Below the pieces are notes generated by a model. That model did not search any database. It was given only the letters and a program-made list of their open reading frames with translations, and was not told the DNA's origin. The position numbers and the translations under genes were made by a program. DNA of 35,915 nucleotides from Thermoplasmata archaeon (GTDB lineage Archaea; Thermoplasmatota; Thermoplasmata; Thermoplasmatales; Thermoplasmataceae). Of the stretch, positions 32,669-35,915 are shown in pieces. The stretch is taken from NCBI GenBank assembly GCA_021817735.1, contig JAKAFX010000009.1, forward strand, positions 1 to 35,915, written 5' to 3'. Every line of letters starts with the position of its first letter. Position 1 is the first letter of the stretch.

Positions 32669-32689
32669 CGTTGATGTGTTTCATGCCCA

Positions 32690-33487
32690 TTGGATCCTTA
32701 TTATCAGGAAGTCGACAGGGTTTTCTCCGCTGCTGCACGGGTATATGACGAACGAATTGGGTCAAATTTCATAAACAGGCATGTCAGGGACATGGAGATA
32801 AGGGAGATGATGAGAAATGCCCATAAAGAAGCGAAAATGCTAGAGATCGGGTGTGGCACCTCCCAGGAAGCATCCAGGATCATGGGGCTGACCGGCGGGA
32901 GCGTGACCTGCCTGGACGTTGCCCAGGGGATGATCGACTTCTCGCTGGAAAAGATGAGAAGACTTGGTCTATCAGGAAGGTACCGGGCTTTCAAGATGCC
33001 TGCAGCAGAAGTTGGTAAAATCGGAGAAACCTTTGACCTGGTCTATTCATTCAATGGAGCCCTTAACTCTGAGCCGGACCTCGAAAACTTCTTCCGGGGC
33101 ATAGTTCAGGTTACGGAGCCGGGCGGCGTTCTCTTACTTTCATTCAGGAGCAGGTTCTGCCTAGGAGAGTGGCTATATTACAGGATCAGGAACGATCCTG
33201 ACTCGTATAGGTCGAAGAGGGGCGAGTATGTTGATGTTGGCGTTGTCAACAGCAGCGTAAGGGTCAGGTACCTTTCCCTGAAGGAGATCAGGGATCTGCT
33301 TCCGGCCAATTTCAGGATTACACGAGCCATAGGGCTGGGAATTCTCTTTCCCCCGTATGCAGCTTCCAGGGTGAAGTGGAGCCTTGCAAGGAAGGCGGTT
33401 ATTGCAGTTGAGCGCATCCTCAGTCTTGTTCCGGTTATATCCGGGTTTGGGGACCAGATACTTGTCACTGCGGTGAGAGTCTCATGA
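32690..33487 (+). CDS. Class I SAM-dependent methyltransferase
   Basis: A 265-residue methyltransferase of unknown acceptor. The N-terminal helix AARVYDERIGSNFINRHVRD is followed by SAM motif I at residues 50-58 (MLEIGCGTS), CLDVAQGMIDFSLEKMRR (motif II Asp), and FDLVYSFNGALNSEPDLENF (motif IV). TEPGGVLLLSFRSRFCLGEW comes next. The end, RAIGLGILFPPYAASR through GFGDQILVTAVRV, is shared with the facing methyltransferase gene at 33506-34681, so the two are paralogs. TTG 32690 is the probable leaderless start. The gene is divergent from GT2 and convergent with its paralog. Similar proteins often accompany glycosyltransferases, so a glycan or lipid target is likely. Confidence 0.87.
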   Translation: MDPYYQEVDRVFSAAARVYDERIGSNFINRHVRDMEIREMMRNAHKEAKMLEIGCGTSQEASRIMGLTGGSVTCLDVAQGMIDFSLEKMRRLGLSGRYRAFKMPAAEVGKIGETFDLVYSFNGALNSEPDLENFFRGIVQVTEPGGVLLLSFRSRFCLGEWLYYRIRNDPDSYRSKRGEYVDVGVVNSSVRVRYLSLKEIRDLLPANFRITRAIGLGILFPPYAASRVKWSLARKAVIAVERILSLVPVISGFGDQILVTAVRVS

Positions 33488-33505
33488 TAGTCTGCTGACT
33501 GGAAG

Positions 33506-34681
33506 CTAGTATACTTTTTCCAGCAGGATGATCTGAATGTCGCTCAGTGCCTTGATAGGCCACAGCCCTCCCAGAATACGGTCTGCACTAATCAGGGAGC
33601 TGGTATGCCTTGACAGCCTTGACACAATGCCGTTGTGACCAATTGTTGGGAATAATACTCCAAGGCCGAAATATGCCTTTTTCCTGAACCCATGCCGTTG
33701 GGCTGCCATTACTATCTTCCAGTGGGAATGAAACCACGCGTCCACTGGAAGGGAAGAGATCTCGTGCAGTGCAGGGTACTTCAACCTGGAAAGCATCGCC
33801 GGGAAATCCAGTTCCAGTAAGCTGCATATCTTGTCCACCAGCGATAAAGGATTGTAAATGCCCAGGAAGAGTTTTCCTCCAGGCCTGATCATCTTCTCAA
33901 GATACCCCATTATCGGCTCAGGATCATCTTCGCAGTCCAGCGCTCCGAAGTTGCTGAATGCTCCATCAAACTGCGCCTTATTCTCCACCGGTGACATTGT
34001 TCCAAGCGATGATGCCTTCATTGCTTGGGTGCTCAGCAAGGAAGACCTGCCTGTGCTATGGGCCTTAGACTCCAGGATCCTTATCATTTCAGGCGAAGCG
34101 TCAATGGCGTGGATACGGTAGCCTTCGTTCAGCATCTTCATGGTCTCGATCCCAGACCCGCATCCTATCTCGAGCAACCAGCTTCCCGGCGGAAACACTC
34201 TCTTCATGTAATCTACCGTTCTCTGCCTTAGATAAAGTCCAAATGGATTTGCCTGTACCCCCTCATCATATCCATGGGATATGAGATCAAATGATTCCCT
34301 GAGCCAATCCGCGTAAGGTTTGTTTTGCCTGGGTCCAGGGAGTAACGGTTCCAGTTCGATGAAGACCGGATGTCCCCCAAGCCATCTCTCTACCTTTTCA
34401 TTGCCATATTTCCCGGCAAATTTCTCCTGCAACCACCGCTTCTTCTCCTGATCCCTCACAAGGATGGCTTCATACGATGTCCATGCATTTCCATTCCATA
34501 CCTGTGCATTACCGTACTTCAGGAGTCCGTTAAGCCATGAAGTGTCCGGTCTCTCTGAGAATATGTAAGTTTTTTCCCGGTCCGATACGAAGGCCAGGGG
34601 GATCCTCTTCCTGCCAGAGGCCACTATCAGGCTTCCTTCGTCCACGGCAGAGTTGCGCCTTCCGGGTTTTTCCACATTCAA
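33506..34681 (-). CDS. SAM methyltransferase fused to an N-terminal PNPOx-like (split beta-barrel) domain
   Basis: A 391-residue two-domain protein. Residues about 15-112 (GSLIVASGRKRIPLAFVSDR, later TYIFSERPDTSWLNGLLKYG and TSYEAILVRDQEKKRW) have the pattern of a split beta-barrel such as in PNPOx or deazaflavin-dependent nitroreductase proteins. Residues about 115-391 are a class I methyltransferase with motif I WLLEIGCGSGIETMKML near 168-184, AIDASPEMIRILE, and SNFGALDCEDDPEPIMGYL. The C-terminal part (GLGVLFPTIG through KALSDIQIILLEK) aligns with the convergent paralog. Flavin or F420 binding is not proven, and the barrel could be only structural. The start ATG 34681 fits the full first domain. 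Confidence 0.8.
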   Translation of the reverse strand: MNVEKPGRRNSAVDEGSLIVASGRKRIPLAFVSDREKTYIFSERPDTSWLNGLLKYGNAQVWNGNAWTSYEAILVRDQEKKRWLQEKFAGKYGNEKVERWLGGHPVFIELEPLLPGPRQNKPYADWLRESFDLISHGYDEGVQANPFGLYLRQRTVDYMKRVFPPGSWLLEIGCGSGIETMKMLNEGYRIHAIDASPEMIRILESKAHSTGRSSLLSTQAMKASSLGTMSPVENKAQFDGAFSNFGALDCEDDPEPIMGYLEKMIRPGGKLFLGIYNPLSLVDKICSLLELDFPAMLSRLKYPALHEISSLPVDAWFHSHWKIVMAAQRHGFRKKAYFGLGVLFPTIGHNGIVSRLSRHTSSLISADRILGGLWPIKALSDIQIILLEKVY

Positions 34682-34738
34682 TTTACCACCCTGTACCTAA
34701 TAAGACCTTGCAGGGCTATCGACTGCGAGGGAAAGCAA

Positions 34739-34748
34739 TTGTTTTAAG
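34739..34748 (+). promoter_or_regulatory. TATA-like box of the XPB helicase gene
   Basis: TTGTTTTAAG is centred 27 nt before the ATG at 34771. Confidence 0.5.
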
Positions 34749-34770
34749 GCAGGACCCCAATTATCCCTGA

Positions 34771-35915
34771 ATGCCTGAGCCCGAGTTGATTTACAGTTCT
34801 GGAGTACTGGTCCTCAGGAATTACGAGGGCACTCAACCTGATAGGTTCACGCGTGATGCCCGAACTGGATATTTTATTGCCCCTGCCTATCTTTACAGGA
34901 AAATTGCGTCTCAGGGTCTGAAGGTCAGGGATCTGGTATTTGTGAACCAGGAGAAGGTTACGGTTACCCACTCGGAGAAACTAAGGCCCTACCAGGAAGA
35001 CGCAATCAAGAAGTGGGAGCAGAATTCCTGCAACGGCATTGTTGTTCTTCCTACTGCGGCAGGAAAGACCCACATTGGCGTTGAGGCAATTGCACGTTTG
35101 CAACAGAGCACTCTTGTGATCGCACCAACCATAGAGTTGATACAGCAGTGGAGGGATCGACTGAAGAGATACTTCTCTACTGAGATTGGCCAGATAGGCG
35201 GCGGGGAAAAGGATATCCGGCCAATAAGCGTCTGCACGTACGATTCTGCATACCTGATGGCCGAATCTCTTGGAAACAGATTCAAGTTCCTGCTGGTCGA
35301 TGAGGTGCACCATCTTGCCTCCGAGCAGTACATGCAGATCGCGAAGATTTTTGCTGCCCCTTACAGGCTAGGACTCACCGCTACCCTAGAAAGAGCAGAC
35401 AAGCTTCATGAAAACCTTGCTGAAGTAATGGGAGGCAAGATCCTGGAGATGGGCTACGAGGAGCTCTCCGACTATCTCGCGAATTTCAAGATTGTAAGGA
35501 TTCCCGTAGAACTTGATCCAGACGAGGAGGACGAATACCACAGGAACCGGGATGTTTTCCTTTCCTACCTGAGGAAGCACAGGATGGTTCTCAGGGGGCC
35601 CTGGGATTTTGAGAAATTCATCCTGAGCTCGTGGAATCCCGAAGGCAGGGAAGCCCTGATGGCCTGGAGGAAGTCAAGGGAGATAGCCTTCAGTTCCAGG
35701 GCAAAGATAGATCATCTCAGGCGCATTCTGGCGGATCACCATGGTGAGAAGACCCTGATCTTCTCCGAGGACACTGAAACGGCATACCTGATATCTCGTG
35801 AATTCCTCATCCCTGCAATCACTTACATGACGCCTCCCCGGGAGAGGAAAAGCTATCTTGAGCTTTTCAGGGAAGGAAAGATCAGGACCCTGGCCACGTC
35901 AAGAGTACTGGACGA
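34771..35915 (+). CDS. XPB/Rad25-like superfamily 2 DNA helicase, 3' end cut by window edge
   Basis: An ATP-dependent DNA helicase of SF2, related to eukaryotic XPB/Rad25 and acting in DNA repair or unwinding. About 381 codons are visible and the frame runs off the right edge, so the ORF track omits it. A short N-terminal domain (MPEPELIYSSGVLVLRNYEG through RKIASQGLKVRDLVFVN) precedes the helicase core. Motif Ia-region LRPYQEDAIKKW (Q-like), Walker A VVLPTAAGKTH, LVIAPTIELIQQW, DEVHHLAS (DExH box) and GLTATLERAD (motif III) are all seen. The helical thumb-like insertion DVFLSYLRKHRMVLRGPWDF and the second RecA domain (TLIFSEDTETAYLISREF) follow. The start has a leaderless-type TATA box. The partner nuclease Bax1 is not in view. 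Confidence 0.92.
   Translation, partial: MPEPELIYSSGVLVLRNYEGTQPDRFTRDARTGYFIAPAYLYRKIASQGLKVRDLVFVNQEKVTVTHSEKLRPYQEDAIKKWEQNSCNGIVVLPTAAGKTHIGVEAIARLQQSTLVIAPTIELIQQWRDRLKRYFSTEIGQIGGGEKDIRPISVCTYDSAYLMAESLGNRFKFLLVDEVHHLASEQYMQIAKIFAAPYRLGLTATLERADKLHENLAEVMGGKILEMGYEELSDYLANFKIVRIPVELDPDEEDEYHRNRDVFLSYLRKHRMVLRGPWDFEKFILSSWNPEGREALMAWRKSREIAFSSRAKIDHLRRILADHHGEKTLIFSEDTETAYLISREFLIPAITYMTPPRERKSYLELFREGKIRTLATSRVLD

Noticed and set aside
1-35915. CRISPR arrays, intact insertion sequences, integrase or attachment sites
   Set aside because: No regularly spaced long repeats, no intact transposase and no terminal inverted repeats were seen; the tRNA is not flanked by a duplicated 3' end or an integrase gene.

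Overview
The window comes from an archaeon, most likely of the class Thermoplasmata. Archaeal TATA boxes lie about 25-28 nt upstream of many start codons, which points to leaderless mRNAs. The tRNA gene lacks an encoded CCA. The gene set also fits: a PiT permease with a DUF47/PhoU-like partner, indolepyruvate:ferredoxin oxidoreductase, an archaeal Cro-type regulator, XPB-like helicase, M13 and M61 peptidases, and abundant AGG/AGA/ATA codons. The lineage is inferred; no rRNA is present. No CRISPR array or intact insertion sequence was seen.

Layout. 1-3177: a class I ribonucleotide reductase locus on the minus strand (nrdB, a possible 44-residue small ORF, then nrdA cut by the left edge). 3330-5037: bifunctional formiminotransferase-cyclodeaminase and a convergent DUF1059 gene. 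5141-7287: sugar-nucleotide epimerase-like protein and a PLP aminotransferase. 7456-9465: M13 metallopeptidase, followed by tRNA-Thr(UGU). 9783-13740: small membrane protein, PiT/DUF47 operon, MarC, type I 3-dehydroquinate dehydratase and a winged-helix regulator. 13761-18390: a 14-TM MFS exporter, a gene-poor stretch with possible decayed coding sequence, a 4-TM protein and a 620-residue membrane-anchored surface protein. 18586-22019: small protein, RNA cyclic phosphodiesterase, GcvH, RlmE, and a TraB-like protein with its regulator. 22020-22626 has no convincing gene. 22627-29003: MFS, iorB-iorA, a regulator with a striking operator palindrome, and an M61 peptidase with PDZ domain. 29302-34681: a cluster resembling a surface glycan or lipid modification island (membrane-anchored nucleotidyltransferase-fold protein, MFS, GT2, two paralogous SAM methyltransferases, one fused to a PNPOx-like domain). 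34771-end: XPB-like helicase, cut by the right edge.

The most unusual signal is the ribonucleotide reductase locus. NrdB has the R2 fold signatures, the radical-type Tyr, and the Trp and Asp of the electron pathway. By hand alignment it lacks three of the six di-metal ligands, and it also lacks the C-terminal tail that normally docks on R1. Between nrdB and nrdA lies a promoter-proximal 44-codon ORF that begins with a perfectly phased 12-bp repeat encoding (F/C)-Y-H-D units and ends inside the nrdA Shine-Dalgarno. Together these suggest an unusual radical-generating arrangement. The other notable items are a leaderless 17-codon leader ORF before the nucleotidyltransferase, a 19-bp palindrome abutting a TATA box, and the PNPOx-methyltransferase fusion.
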